A DNA stretch of 64,000 nucleotides from Candidatus Saccharimonadota bacterium (GTDB lineage Bacteria > Patescibacteriota > Saccharimonadia > Saccharimonadales > Saccharimonadaceae). The notes below the pieces were generated by a model. The model did not search any database. It saw only the letters and a list, made by a program, of their open reading frames with translations, and was not told the origin of the DNA. Positions 24,848-32,703 of the stretch are shown piece after piece. Made by a program: the position numbers and the translations under genes. Numbering within the stretch: the stretch's first letter is position 1; every line of letters begins with the position of its first letter. The DNA lies in the NCBI GenBank assembly GCA_017511865.1, contig JAFWIQ010000010.1, positions 1-64,000 of the forward strand, read 5' to 3'.

Positions 24848-26770
24848 TTATACTCCAGGGATTTTGAAGGCGCCTGGATCAGTGGGCTGAGATTGGAGGG
24901 GTTGTTCCTGTGCGGTTGGCTGAGGAATCGTAGGGGCTGGATTCGGCATGACAGGTGCAATAGGCTCGACAGATGGAGTGGCCGCAAAAGAAGTTGCTTG
25001 GTCTGAACCAATCATTGCGCCAGTATTATCCGACGGCTCTGGTAGGGGGCCCATATCAATAGGTGGAGTTGGTGGAGGCGGAAGAACCTCTTCTCCTGGC
25101 ATTGGCATATAATTAATCGTTGGGACACCATTGATTTCTGGATTAGACGGCACCGATGGAGCATTCATGGCTGCGGGATTGCTATCAAAGCCGGGCGAAG
25201 GTGGAGTCGTCTGAGGGGTAACCATAGGCTCGCTAGGCGACTCAGTGCCAGCCAAGGCATCTTCTAGCATTTGGCCGTACTTATTGGGCTCATTTTCGCT
25301 AGAGAATCCACTCGATATTGCTTCGCTAGGAGCCGGAATAACTTTTTCCGACTGATTATCTACATATGCATCTTGGGATGGCTCTTCAATATTGCTAGGC
25401 ATAGGGGGCTCAATTACCGGCTCCGGTATTGATAAATCCTTTTCGGGTTCGGGTGTCGGTGGAGTTTCTTCTTGGGATGACTCTGGAGCAGGAATTACTG
25501 AGGCTTCCTCTTGGGAAGGTTCTGGAGCGGGAGCCTCTGGTACACTTGGGGTTGATTCGGTGCTGTCAATTTTTAGTGGTTGAACTTCTGCTTCTGGAGT
25601 AGTCTCGGCTCCAGCGTGCGATAAGCTAGCTTCTGCGGCCTTGAGATCGTCGAGCAGAGTTGATTCTTTTTCGGTAACAGTAGCGTCAACTTCTTTGGTT
25701 TCGTCTACACCTTCTTCGTTGCCATGTTCAATATCTAATTTGGTAGGATCTCCACTTTGGGCCTTGGTTGGTTCGGAAGAACTGGATGGTTCGAATGATC
25801 CGATTGGCCCGTCGGTAGCCATAGAAAACATTTCGTTATCAACGTCTGGAGTAATGTTTTTGGAGACTAATTGTTGGTTGGCTCCAGACTCCATAAGACG
25901 AGAGGCCACTCGCATCGTTGTAGGGGTAGTACCGGCGTTAGAAAAGCGATTGGTTGCAGCAACAATACCAGTGAGAAAGGCAGTGGCTTCTTCTTTGCCG
26001 ATTTCTGCTTTGCCTTTAAAACCATAGAGTAATCTAGCAATCATTTCGGATACCGAGCTGGCGGTTTTGTCGCTCCATTCAATTTCGCCTAACTTACCAG
26101 GTTTGCCGGTGGTGATGTTTATAATGACGGCATCGTGCATAATGCGCCCATGTTCACGTAAGGCAGAATCGAGGTCGATTCCATTAGCAACGTCGAGGGC
26201 GAGCACCAGGTCAACATTAAAGTCACCGTAAGAAAAATCTAAATCTTCTTCTGAGACACGAGTGCGATATGGGGTAATGTAGATTTTAACAAAATCACCA
26301 TCTAGCTTGTAGCGTAGGTGATCGGCTTTTTCTTTGTTTAGAGCAATAACGAAATCTTGAAGAGCATCGGCGGTAGATTCGAAAGTTTCTTCTGGCTTTA
26401 GAAATTCCAATGCGTTGGGAGTAGAGCCCGAATAGATAGCCGTAGCGCGTTTGCCTAACCTATCCAAAAATAGCGAAAGACCAATAGCTGCGGCCATTTC
26501 GTCTACGGATGGATCACTAGATAGTGCAATCAGAATATTGTGTGCATTATCAATTTTGCTGGCTATCTCTGGTAGGATGTCTTGAGAAGCGGAAATATCA
26601 TCTGCTAAAGAAGAGGTATCTACCGGAGAAGGGGCGTCTGCTGATGAATCCACAACAGTGGTACTAGCTACCGGATTGGGAGCTTGTGTATCGGTTGGCG
26701 TAGCTGGATTTACAGGTGGAACCACTGAATCCGTGGGCGCTGAAGTTGCGCTATTAGTATCATCAGGCAT
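24848..26770 (-). CDS. DHH-like phosphoesterase domain with long disordered tail
   Basis: 640 aa. After a Pro/Thr-rich start, residues about 75-310 have the DHH nanoRNase/RecJ-like fold (ILIALSSDPSVDEMAAAIGLSLFL; DLVLALDVAN; FLTGIVAATNRFSN). The naming Asp-His-His is replaced by INITTG, and the first motif DPDGD reads DPSVDE, so metal catalysis is probably lost. Residues 330-640 are an acidic Pro/Glu/Ser-rich low-complexity region. A nucleotide- or RNA-binding role without catalysis is inference. An AAAGGAT site supports the start. Confidence 0.75.
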   Translation of the reverse strand: MPDDTNSATSAPTDSVVPPVNPATPTDTQAPNPVASTTVVDSSADAPSPVDTSSLADDISASQDILPEIASKIDNAHNILIALSSDPSVDEMAAAIGLSLFLDRLGKRATAIYSGSTPNALEFLKPEETFESTADALQDFVIALNKEKADHLRYKLDGDFVKIYITPYRTRVSEEDLDFSYGDFNVDLVLALDVANGIDLDSALREHGRIMHDAVIINITTGKPGKLGEIEWSDKTASSVSEMIARLLYGFKGKAEIGKEEATAFLTGIVAATNRFSNAGTTPTTMRVASRLMESGANQQLVSKNITPDVDNEMFSMATDGPIGSFEPSSSSEPTKAQSGDPTKLDIEHGNEEGVDETKEVDATVTEKESTLLDDLKAAEASLSHAGAETTPEAEVQPLKIDSTESTPSVPEAPAPEPSQEEASVIPAPESSQEETPPTPEPEKDLSIPEPVIEPPMPSNIEEPSQDAYVDNQSEKVIPAPSEAISSGFSSENEPNKYGQMLEDALAGTESPSEPMVTPQTTPPSPGFDSNPAAMNAPSVPSNPEINGVPTINYMPMPGEEVLPPPPTPPIDMGPLPEPSDNTGAMIGSDQATSFAATPSVEPIAPVMPNPAPTIPQPTAQEQPLQSQPTDPGAFKIPGV

Positions 26771-26899
26771 ATTTTATCCTTTCTAAGTAGATGTTAGCAT
26801 AAGCCTTTAAAAACCGCAAGATACTTTTCTCTTTACTTTTTTAGATAAAAGAGTTATAATAATGAAAAGTCATTAATTTTTAATCTATATAGGAAGAAA

Positions 26900-27241
26900 A
26901 TGCCGATTATCAAATCTGCCAAAAAGGCTGCTCGACAGGCAACGAAAAGAACCGAGCATAACGTAGAACTAAAAAAAGACATTAAGGCCGCGCTGAAGGC
27001 TTTTAAGCTCAAGCCAGCCGCAGAAACGTTGGCCAAGGCCCAATCAGAATACGATAAAGCAGTAAAGAAGGGGCTGATTAAGAAAAATACTGCAGCGCGT
27101 CGCAAGATGAAACTTCATAAGATTGCTAAGGCGGCCGGTGTAAAGTTGGAGAAAAAAACTTCCGTAAAGAAGCCTGTTACTGGAGCGAAGAAAGTCGCAA
27201 CAAAAAAGACTGAATCAAAAGCCAAGGCTCAAAAGAAGTAG
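26900..27241 (+). CDS. rpsT: 30S ribosomal protein bS20 with Lys-rich extension
   Basis: 113 aa. The core (MPIIKSAKKAARQATKRTEHN... NTAARRKMKLHKIAKAAG) is bS20. An extra 30-residue Lys/Ala/Thr-rich tail goes beyond the usual length of about 88. The tail coding sequence overlaps the 3' end of holA on the other strand by 65 bases. TATAAT (26856-26861) and an AGGAAGAAA site lie upstream. Confidence 0.93.
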   Translation: MPIIKSAKKAARQATKRTEHNVELKKDIKAALKAFKLKPAAETLAKAQSEYDKAVKKGLIKKNTAARRKMKLHKIAKAAGVKLEKKTSVKKPVTGAKKVATKKTESKAKAQKK

Positions 27242-27785
27242 TTTTTAATTTAAGATCAAGTTTAGAGAGCTCTTTTAGAGTTCTCTTTTCTTTGATTCCC
27301 TGTTTTGCAGAATAATCCTTTAGCGCCTGCGATACGAGAAGGCCGAAAAACATCATGGGGTCTTCGTCAAATTTGATTTTTTCTAATAAATCAACTGCTT
27401 TTTTGCCATCCGTTTTTGCGGTTTTATAAATGTCAAAAACTATTTTTAGGTTGGGGTTTTGGGGGGCGGAAAATTCAAAAATCTCGACTTTGTTTTTGAT
27501 GTTTTTGTAGCCAACCGAACGTTTGTCCAACTTGAGCTCAAAAAGCGCAACGTTGTGGGGAGTATTTAGATATTCTGAAACCTTTTCAAAAACTGCTTTA
27601 TTGGCGGACACATCACGAATAAGAATGTTACGAGCAGAGGAAAATAGCGATACGCCAAGGAAGATACTAGGCAAATCATTGGGTGTGATTTCTGTCCCTT
27701 CAATAATTTCATAATTTTTGCCTAGAAATTTTTCGATTTCGTTTTTCGCGCGGATGCGGTCGTTCCCTGTAAAAACCTTAATCAT
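27177..27785 (-). CDS. holA: DNA polymerase III delta subunit-like protein
   Basis: 202 aa from the ATG after AGGAG (27785); an upstream in-frame TTG is less likely. The N-terminal AAA-like domain (IKVFTGNDRIRAKNEIEKFL, FLGVSLFSSARNILIRD) and the helical DEDPMMFFGLLVSQ segment are those of short HolA proteins. Delta opens the sliding clamp. The usual C-terminal collar domain is reduced (family about 330 aa). It overlaps mutM upstream by eight bases and rpsT on the opposite strand. Confidence 0.8.
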   Translation of the reverse strand: MIKVFTGNDRIRAKNEIEKFLGKNYEIIEGTEITPNDLPSIFLGVSLFSSARNILIRDVSANKAVFEKVSEYLNTPHNVALFELKLDKRSVGYKNIKNKVEIFEFSAPQNPNLKIVFDIYKTAKTDGKKAVDLLEKIKFDEDPMMFFGLLVSQALKDYSAKQGIKEKRTLKELSKLDLKLKTTSFEPWLLIQSFLLRLSSLQ

Positions 27786-28644
27786 GGCCAATACTCCTGA
27801 GGCAGGGTTGCTGTTGGCAATTTGGGCAAATATGCGTTCCGCGGCCAGCGACTTTGATTTTGATGAGCTTCATGCTGCACCTTGGGCAAGGTTGATTTTC
27901 GCGGTGAAAAACTTGAGCAAATTTTTCGAGATAGTCGCCTTTGGTGCCATCGGCTTTGACATAGGTAGCCATAGTTGAGCCGCCGGAATCGATGGATTTT
28001 TGCATAACTTCTCTGGCGGATTTTAGTAGTGAGGTAGACTCTTCTCTGGAAAGAGAGCCCGATTTGCGCTCTGGATGGATTTTGGCAGCAAAAAGTGCTT
28101 CATCGGCATAAATATTACCGAGGCCACAAATAATGGTTTGGTCCAAAATGGTAGCCTTGACGCAAGAGTTTTTGTGTTTTTGTAATTTTTCGTAAAATTC
28201 TTGAGGTGTCATGGACCATGGCTCTTTGGCTAATTTTTTGATAAATGGGTCTGATTCGACTGCTTTGGTTTTGATAACTTTAATAAAACCAAATTTGCGT
28301 TGGTCGTTGAAATAGAGTGTGCCGTTTTCGAGATGCAGGACCACTCTGGTCTGTTTATTGGGCAAATTGGCAGTAAAATTATCGCTGGGGTGACCAGCAG
28401 CATAACGCTCTGCACCGTCGTAAATGAGCTGCCCCGTCATGCGTAGATGAATCATGAGAGAAGAGTCATTGTCTAGATCGATAATTAGAGCTTTGCCGTA
28501 GCGACGAATATCTTTGATTTTGCCAACCGGTGGCACGCCGATGAATGATTTTTCGCAGGAGACGTCGATGCGGGTGATTTTTTGATTGATGATGAATTTT
28601 TTTAGCCCTCGACGGATGGTTTCAACCTCGGGAAGTTCAGGCAT
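27778..28644 (-). CDS. mutM: Formamidopyrimidine-DNA glycosylase
   Basis: 288 aa from the ATG preceded by GGAGG. This start is required because Pro2 of MPELPEVE is the catalytic nucleophile; a longer frame start is discarded. The H2TH region (LDQTIICGLGNIYADEALF) and an intact C4 zinc finger (CPRC...CPNC) are present. It excises 8-oxoguanine and related lesions. Confidence 0.96.
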   Translation of the reverse strand: MPELPEVETIRRGLKKFIINQKITRIDVSCEKSFIGVPPVGKIKDIRRYGKALIIDLDNDSSLMIHLRMTGQLIYDGAERYAAGHPSDNFTANLPNKQTRVVLHLENGTLYFNDQRKFGFIKVIKTKAVESDPFIKKLAKEPWSMTPQEFYEKLQKHKNSCVKATILDQTIICGLGNIYADEALFAAKIHPERKSGSLSREESTSLLKSAREVMQKSIDSGGSTMATYVKADGTKGDYLEKFAQVFHRENQPCPRCSMKLIKIKVAGRGTHICPNCQQQPCLRSIGHD

Positions 28645-29278
28645 GCTTTTCCTCCAGATAATCGTGAGAAAAACTTTCAATCATGTCGTCTAGTAACTGG
28701 TCTAGCCTATCTTTGGTGTAAAAAATATATTCTTGGTTTTTGGCACTTGAGCTAAGGCTTTGGTTGGTGAGAATTCTTTCGACATCTTCGATATCCTCGG
28801 GAACGATTTCGATAGCGCTAACCGCGTTGGCGGCAACGGATAGGTTTTTGGCTTCCGCTCGATTTGTGACGCCGAGGCGATGGTTGAAGTTTGTGTCGTA
28901 AATCCAGAAATCATGGTGCTTGATTTTGCGCTTGGCTTCACGCTCCAGGCCTTCACCGATAGGCGAATGCTTAATGGTGCGGTAAAAATCATAATTAAAA
29001 TAGCCATCGGTATATAGATGAAGGAGGCAGCCCAAAAAGAGTGGGTCTCTAGCGTCGATTTTGTCTTTGTTTTCGGCATAAAAATTAAGCGAGCTTTTTT
29101 GGTCGAAAGCGTAATGTGTTTTTTCGTGAGGTTTTTCGACCTTGACTTTATTGATGTAGCCATTGTTGATATCCGGAAGAAGGCAACCCAACAAAAATTT
29201 TTTCCGTTTGGCTCCGGAAAGTTTGAGCTTTTTGGCGACGCGCTCACCAGCCTCCAAATGAATATTCCATCCTGGCAT
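28637..29278 (-). CDS. Zinc-dependent phospholipase C-like protein
   Basis: 213 aa. The start MPGWNIHLEAGERVAKKL, then FLLGCLLPDINNGY, THYAF and FLGCLLHLYTDGYFNYDFY, follow the His/Asp layout of the Zn_dep_PLPC fold (S1/P1-like: trinuclear zinc sites from dispersed His/Asp). No signal peptide, so the substrate would be intracellular. It overlaps mutM by eight bases and probably shares its message. Confidence 0.65.
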   Translation of the reverse strand: MPGWNIHLEAGERVAKKLKLSGAKRKKFLLGCLLPDINNGYINKVKVEKPHEKTHYAFDQKSSLNFYAENKDKIDARDPLFLGCLLHLYTDGYFNYDFYRTIKHSPIGEGLEREAKRKIKHHDFWIYDTNFNHRLGVTNRAEAKNLSVAANAVSAIEIVPEDIEDVERILTNQSLSSSAKNQEYIFYTKDRLDQLLDDMIESFSHDYLEEKHA

Positions 29279-29352
29279 TTTTTATCCTTCTCTTTATTTT
29301 AGCATATTTTAGCAAAAATTGTGGAAAACGCTATATTTAGCGTGAAAAAGTG

Positions 29353-29381
29353 TTGACAAACACTATATATGGGGTTAGAAT
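29353..29381 (+). promoter_or_regulatory. Consensus promoter of the 145-aa orphan gene
   Basis: TTGACA, 17 bases, TAGAAT. About 80 bases of leader follow, with a GACGCCGAGTT/AACCCGACTG-type fold and an AGAAAGGAAA site. Confidence 0.8.
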
Positions 29382-29469
29382 GATTTTTAGGTAATGCTTA
29401 TAATATAAAAGACGCCGAGTTAGGAATGAAGAACCCGACTGAAAACGGCTGAAAAAGAAAGGAAAAACC

Positions 29470-29907
29470 ATGAAGAAAATAGTCTATAGAAACCCTAATG
29501 ATGTAGAGAATTTTGATATGAAACGTTTTTTGAAATCTCTTAGCAAATACGCGAAGGTTTCGGAAAAAGAGGCGAAGGAGGTCTTGTCGGAGTTTGACCA
29601 ATATGAGACAATGCACGTTTCTTGTTTAGTGGAAGCCGGAGCAAAATTAATTGGCGACAAGGCCGGCAAAGAGGCTGCAAAAGAATACTTTGACAATTAT
29701 TCAGAATATTTTGCGGAAGGCAAATTTGAAAGATTGCGCCGGATTACGGGATATTTGGTGGGAACTTTGGACCGCTGGAATGATGCAAAGAAGGCAGAAG
29801 AGAGCGCAAGGGTTAAGCACTGTGTAAATTCTTCGATTGACGATGCAGCGAGATTGGTTGCGTTAGAAACACAAGCGATGGAACATAATATCGCTTACGC
29901 TAGGTGA
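29470..29907 (+). CDS. 145-aa orphan protein
   Basis: No family recognised. Soluble, helical, Lys/Glu-rich; residues 35-75 (KEAKEVLSEFDQYETMHV) and 95-145 are predicted helices, with two Cys. It stands alone on the plus strand behind a consensus promoter with a good ribosome binding site and ends inside the arm of a long palindrome. It is probably a strongly expressed single-gene unit. Confidence 0.7.
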   Translation: MKKIVYRNPNDVENFDMKRFLKSLSKYAKVSEKEAKEVLSEFDQYETMHVSCLVEAGAKLIGDKAGKEAAKEYFDNYSEYFAEGKFERLRRITGYLVGTLDRWNDAKKAEESARVKHCVNSSIDDAARLVALETQAMEHNIAYAR

Positions 29908-30074
29908 GCAGAAAGAGGTTTTAGTAGCAGGATTTGCTCATTGCTATTTTTACAACATAAGTCAACAAAAAATGCCCTTAAACTGTGGGGCATTTTTTGT
30001 TGTTAAGTTGTAAAAATAACATTTGCAAATCTGGTCTAAATCTCATTATACTACTAAAACCTCTTCCTACTCAC
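29904..30074. repeat. 171-bp long palindromic element behind the orphan gene
   Basis: Outer arms 29904-29927 and 30051-30074 pair with one mismatch and include the TGA stop (29905-29907). Inner arms around 29940-29960 and 30003-30022 (TTTTTACAACATAA / TTAAGTTGTAAAAA) pair too. The centre is AAAAAATGCCC-loop-GGGGCATTTTTT (29969-29999), itself a good terminator. Same plan as the elements behind rplU and ileS. Confidence 0.9.
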
Positions 30075-30108
30075 ACAGTAATTTGCATATTAAAGCTATG
30101 GGTAAAGT

Positions 30109-30396
30109 TTAAGATTTTTTTGCATGCTTACGATAAGCATATCCAAGTACGCATGCAAGAATAACTATCGTGGGTATAGTAACGACTATTGCAATAGACG
30201 CACTGCCGGTCTCCAGTCCAAACAAACCAGTGTCTGGAGTCTGAATATCTTGTTCTGCGTCATCCGTATCAATTTTGTCAACTTCCCCAACCGCAACATC
30301 AATAGATTGGCTGCCAATGCTGGCTGCAGAAACGTTAGTTATCCCCGTAAAAGACATAATTACAAAAGCCATGCTAAAAATTAAATATTTTTTCAT
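30109..30396 (-). CDS. Short surface protein with TPDTG anchor
   Basis: 95 aa. Signal peptide to about residue 24, then GSQSIDVAVGEVD, a short acidic linker, TPDTG, a hydrophobic helix and a basic tail (YRKHAKKS). It looks like a sortase-anchored stub. The motif after the signal peptide nearly repeats that of the 233-aa protein of the same operon. It is the last gene of three. Confidence 0.75.
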   Translation of the reverse strand: MKKYLIFSMAFVIMSFTGITNVSAASIGSQSIDVAVGEVDKIDTDDAEQDIQTPDTGLFGLETGSASIAIVVTIPTIVILACVLGYAYRKHAKKS

Positions 30397-30404
30397 CGTG
30401 TCTC

Positions 30405-30896
30405 CTATTTTATATAAACATTTATTGCGATTTCCGAGTTTACAATTTCTTCTTTATCTTGTTCATTATAGAAATGCACAATAAATTTTCCCTTATAATC
30501 GCCTTTGGGGATTTCTCTGTCTAAAGTGTATTTTACACTGTCGATTTTGTACCCGGGGCGAATCATATCGGTTTCAGCCAATACAATATTTTCTCCGTCA
30601 ACATCGGCTACGATCTCTAAGCTCAAGCTCTTCTTAGATTTTGATGGATTGGTAAAATTAAGGGTAATTATTTTTTCATCGCTGAGCAAAGTCGCATATC
30701 CAGCATATTTAAGAGAGACATCCACATTATTTTTTTCGCCATCATCTTCTGGCTCGACTTTGACAATAGAAGAGTCTGAAGTTTTTTCGCTACCATGCAG
30801 TGCCATCTGAAAAAGATATCCCCCAGCCATCGCCACCGCGAAGGTGACGATGGCGATGATGACAAGTGGGAATTTCTTTTTCTTTTTGGTAGTCAT
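30405..30896 (-). CDS. Membrane-anchored Ig-like extracellular protein
   Basis: 163 aa. A lysine-rich cytoplasmic start (TKKKKKF), one membrane helix (about 10-30) and an all-beta ectodomain (DVSLKYAGYATLLSDEKIITLNFTNPSKS... IPKGDYKGKFIVHFYN). The layout recalls the DUF916-like partner proteins of WxL loci, though no sequence motif proves it. It lies between the 233-aa and 95-aa surface genes with gaps of 1 and 8 bases. Confidence 0.65.
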   Translation of the reverse strand: MTTKKKKKFPLVIIAIVTFAVAMAGGYLFQMALHGSEKTSDSSIVKVEPEDDGEKNNVDVSLKYAGYATLLSDEKIITLNFTNPSKSKKSLSLEIVADVDGENIVLAETDMIRPGYKIDSVKYTLDREIPKGDYKGKFIVHFYNEQDKEEIVNSEIAINVYIK

Positions 30897-30897
30897 T

Positions 30898-31599
30898 TTA
30901 GTTTAAGTCTGGTTCGATAGTAAGAGTTACCGTGCCAATTTTATCTCCAGCCTGAACAGCCTCGGAAGTTAAATTAGAATCATCTCCTTCAAGGTAAAGT
31001 ATGCCATTAAGCGCTCTATACGCCGACCCTCCAGCTACAGTTTCCAAATAACCACCATCCAGATCCTGAGAATAACCACCTTGTTCGGTTAGATAAGCGA
31101 CACTTGAGAATCTACCACTCACCCAACTATAATTATCTGTAGGGGCAAAACTAGCTTTCACCTTAACTCTCCCATTGGTAGAATGATCTGTGACATCCAT
31201 AGTGGCTTCAGACCTGCTAGCACGATAATAATAAGTCGTATCGTACACTATCTCGCCTGCAAATACGTTCGTACAAGATTCGTCACTATAAATATTACCA
31301 TTATTCTTTTCGTCTTCTAACCAATCGATTCCGTCCACCGCGGCACTAACAGCGTGGCATACACTGTGATGCTGGAATCCGAATCTATTTGTTGCTTCGT
31401 TATATTTCCAGTCGAATATCATATCGCTCCAGTTAATATCTACAGAGTAGGTAGTTTCATCCACTTCACCCGCAGTGACGTCTTGCGATTCGCTGCCTAT
31501 GCCTCCTTCGGCAAAAGTGTTTGCTAGGGGCATGACTAGACCGGAGATTGCAGAGCAAGCCAAAATTCCGGCGGCTAAGTAATATTTTTGTTTTTTCAT
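30898..31599 (-). CDS. Secreted protein, WxL-locus-like
   Basis: 233 aa. Signal peptide (cut near TFAEGG), then GSESQDVTAGEVDETTYSVDINWSDMIFDWKYN. This strand pattern (YSVDI.W..M.F.Y) is seen in secreted beta proteins of Gram-positives encoded with LPxTG stubs. There is no anchor of its own, and one Cys pair (C80, C107 region). First gene of the operon, transcribed from a promoter with an 8-G tract. Confidence 0.65.
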   Translation of the reverse strand: MKKQKYYLAAGILACSAISGLVMPLANTFAEGGIGSESQDVTAGEVDETTYSVDINWSDMIFDWKYNEATNRFGFQHHSVCHAVSAAVDGIDWLEDEKNNGNIYSDESCTNVFAGEIVYDTTYYYRASRSEATMDVTDHSTNGRVKVKASFAPTDNYSWVSGRFSSVAYLTEQGGYSQDLDGGYLETVAGGSAYRALNGILYLEGDDSNLTSEAVQAGDKIGTVTLTIEPDLN

Positions 31600-31639
31600 A
31601 TTATTTCCTTTTTATTAGTGTTAGACCTTTATGCTTCTA

Positions 31640-31665
31640 ATGATACCCCCCCCGCGTTTTGTCAA
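31640..31665 (-). promoter_or_regulatory. Promoter with poly-G spacer, surface operon
   Basis: Minus strand: TTGACA (31660-31665), a 14-base spacer containing eight G (31646-31653), then TATCAT (31640-31645). Spacing is three bases short of the optimum. Confidence 0.6.
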
Positions 31666-31713
31666 GCAAAAAAAATGCAGATTTTTACGACAATTTTGTT
31701 GCTATCTAAATCT

Positions 31714-32697
31714 TTAGTTTTCAAGTAGTTTGCAGATGAGGGCTACGAGAAGACCTTTTTCTGATGGGTTGGACTCGGCGATAAGTAGAGCTAGAGCGGT
31801 AAGGGCGCGGTCGCTGATTTTGGTCTCGCCGTTTTTAGTAAGGTGATAATCGTTAATAGTAAGGAAAACTACAAAAAGCAAAGCGCCGATGCGTTTGTTG
31901 CCATCATAAAAAGGGTGATCTTTGATAATAAGATATAAGAGGTTGGCGGCTTTTTCGGAAATTGAAGGGTAGACATCTTTACCGTCATAAGTTTGAAAAA
32001 TAGCACTAAGCGAAGACTCAAAAGCTTCGCCACGTGGTTTCCCGAAAAGTTCGTCACCTTTGATGCTACGTTTTAAATCGGCAATGATTTTTAGGCCATC
32101 GTCTTTTGAAATGATTTTGGCGGTCTTTTTGCCCTTAATGAAAGATATGTGCCCTTTATCATATTCCTCCAAAGCTTTAAAGCTTGGGCCGTATTTTGCG
32201 ATAACTTCTAGGATGCCGCTAGCTTCGTCAACGGAAAGATCAGAAGCGGCAACGAGACGCTTAACGATGCCGAGTGCACCTTCGATCTCATGAAGTTTTT
32301 TAGAATCTAGTTCTTTTAATCTACGTTCATTAACGGCGACACCGTCCACGACATAATGATGGAGAACCTTCGTCGCCCAAATACGGAAATCGGTGGCTTT
32401 TTTTGAATTAACGCGATAGCCGACGGAGATGATAGCGTCGAGGTTATACAATTTAATATTTCTTTTAACCTTACGGCCACCTTCAATCTGAACTTTTTCC
32501 ATTTTGGAAAAAGTTGCATCCATCTGGAGTTCACCACTTTTATAAATGTTATTAAGATGCTTGGCAATAGCTGGAACTTGCACATCAAAAAGCTGAGCGA
32601 TTTGTTCTTGGGTGGCCCAAATAGTTTCTTGCTTTTCATCAACATTGAAGACTATTTCGCCTTTTGTAACTTTGTAGATTTCGATTCCCTGTTCCAT
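31714..32697 (-). CDS. RhuM-Fic fusion protein
   Basis: 327 aa. The N-terminal half (EIYKVTKGEIVFNVDEKQETIWATQEQIAQLF... FRIWATKVLHHYV) is the RhuM virulence-protein domain. The C-terminal half is a Fic/Doc domain with HPFYDGNKRIG near residue 257, matching HPFx[DE]GNxR. Fic enzymes transfer AMP or phosphate to target hydroxyls. A classical inhibitory [ST]xxxE[GN] helix is not obvious. It is seven bases from polA on the same strand. A toxin or effector role is possible but not shown. Confidence 0.85.
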   Translation of the reverse strand: MEQGIEIYKVTKGEIVFNVDEKQETIWATQEQIAQLFDVQVPAIAKHLNNIYKSGELQMDATFSKMEKVQIEGGRKVKRNIKLYNLDAIISVGYRVNSKKATDFRIWATKVLHHYVVDGVAVNERRLKELDSKKLHEIEGALGIVKRLVAASDLSVDEASGILEVIAKYGPSFKALEEYDKGHISFIKGKKTAKIISKDDGLKIIADLKRSIKGDELFGKPRGEAFESSLSAIFQTYDGKDVYPSISEKAANLLYLIIKDHPFYDGNKRIGALLFVVFLTINDYHLTKNGETKISDRALTALALLIAESNPSEKGLLVALICKLLEN

Positions 32698-32703
32698 ATG
32701 AGT

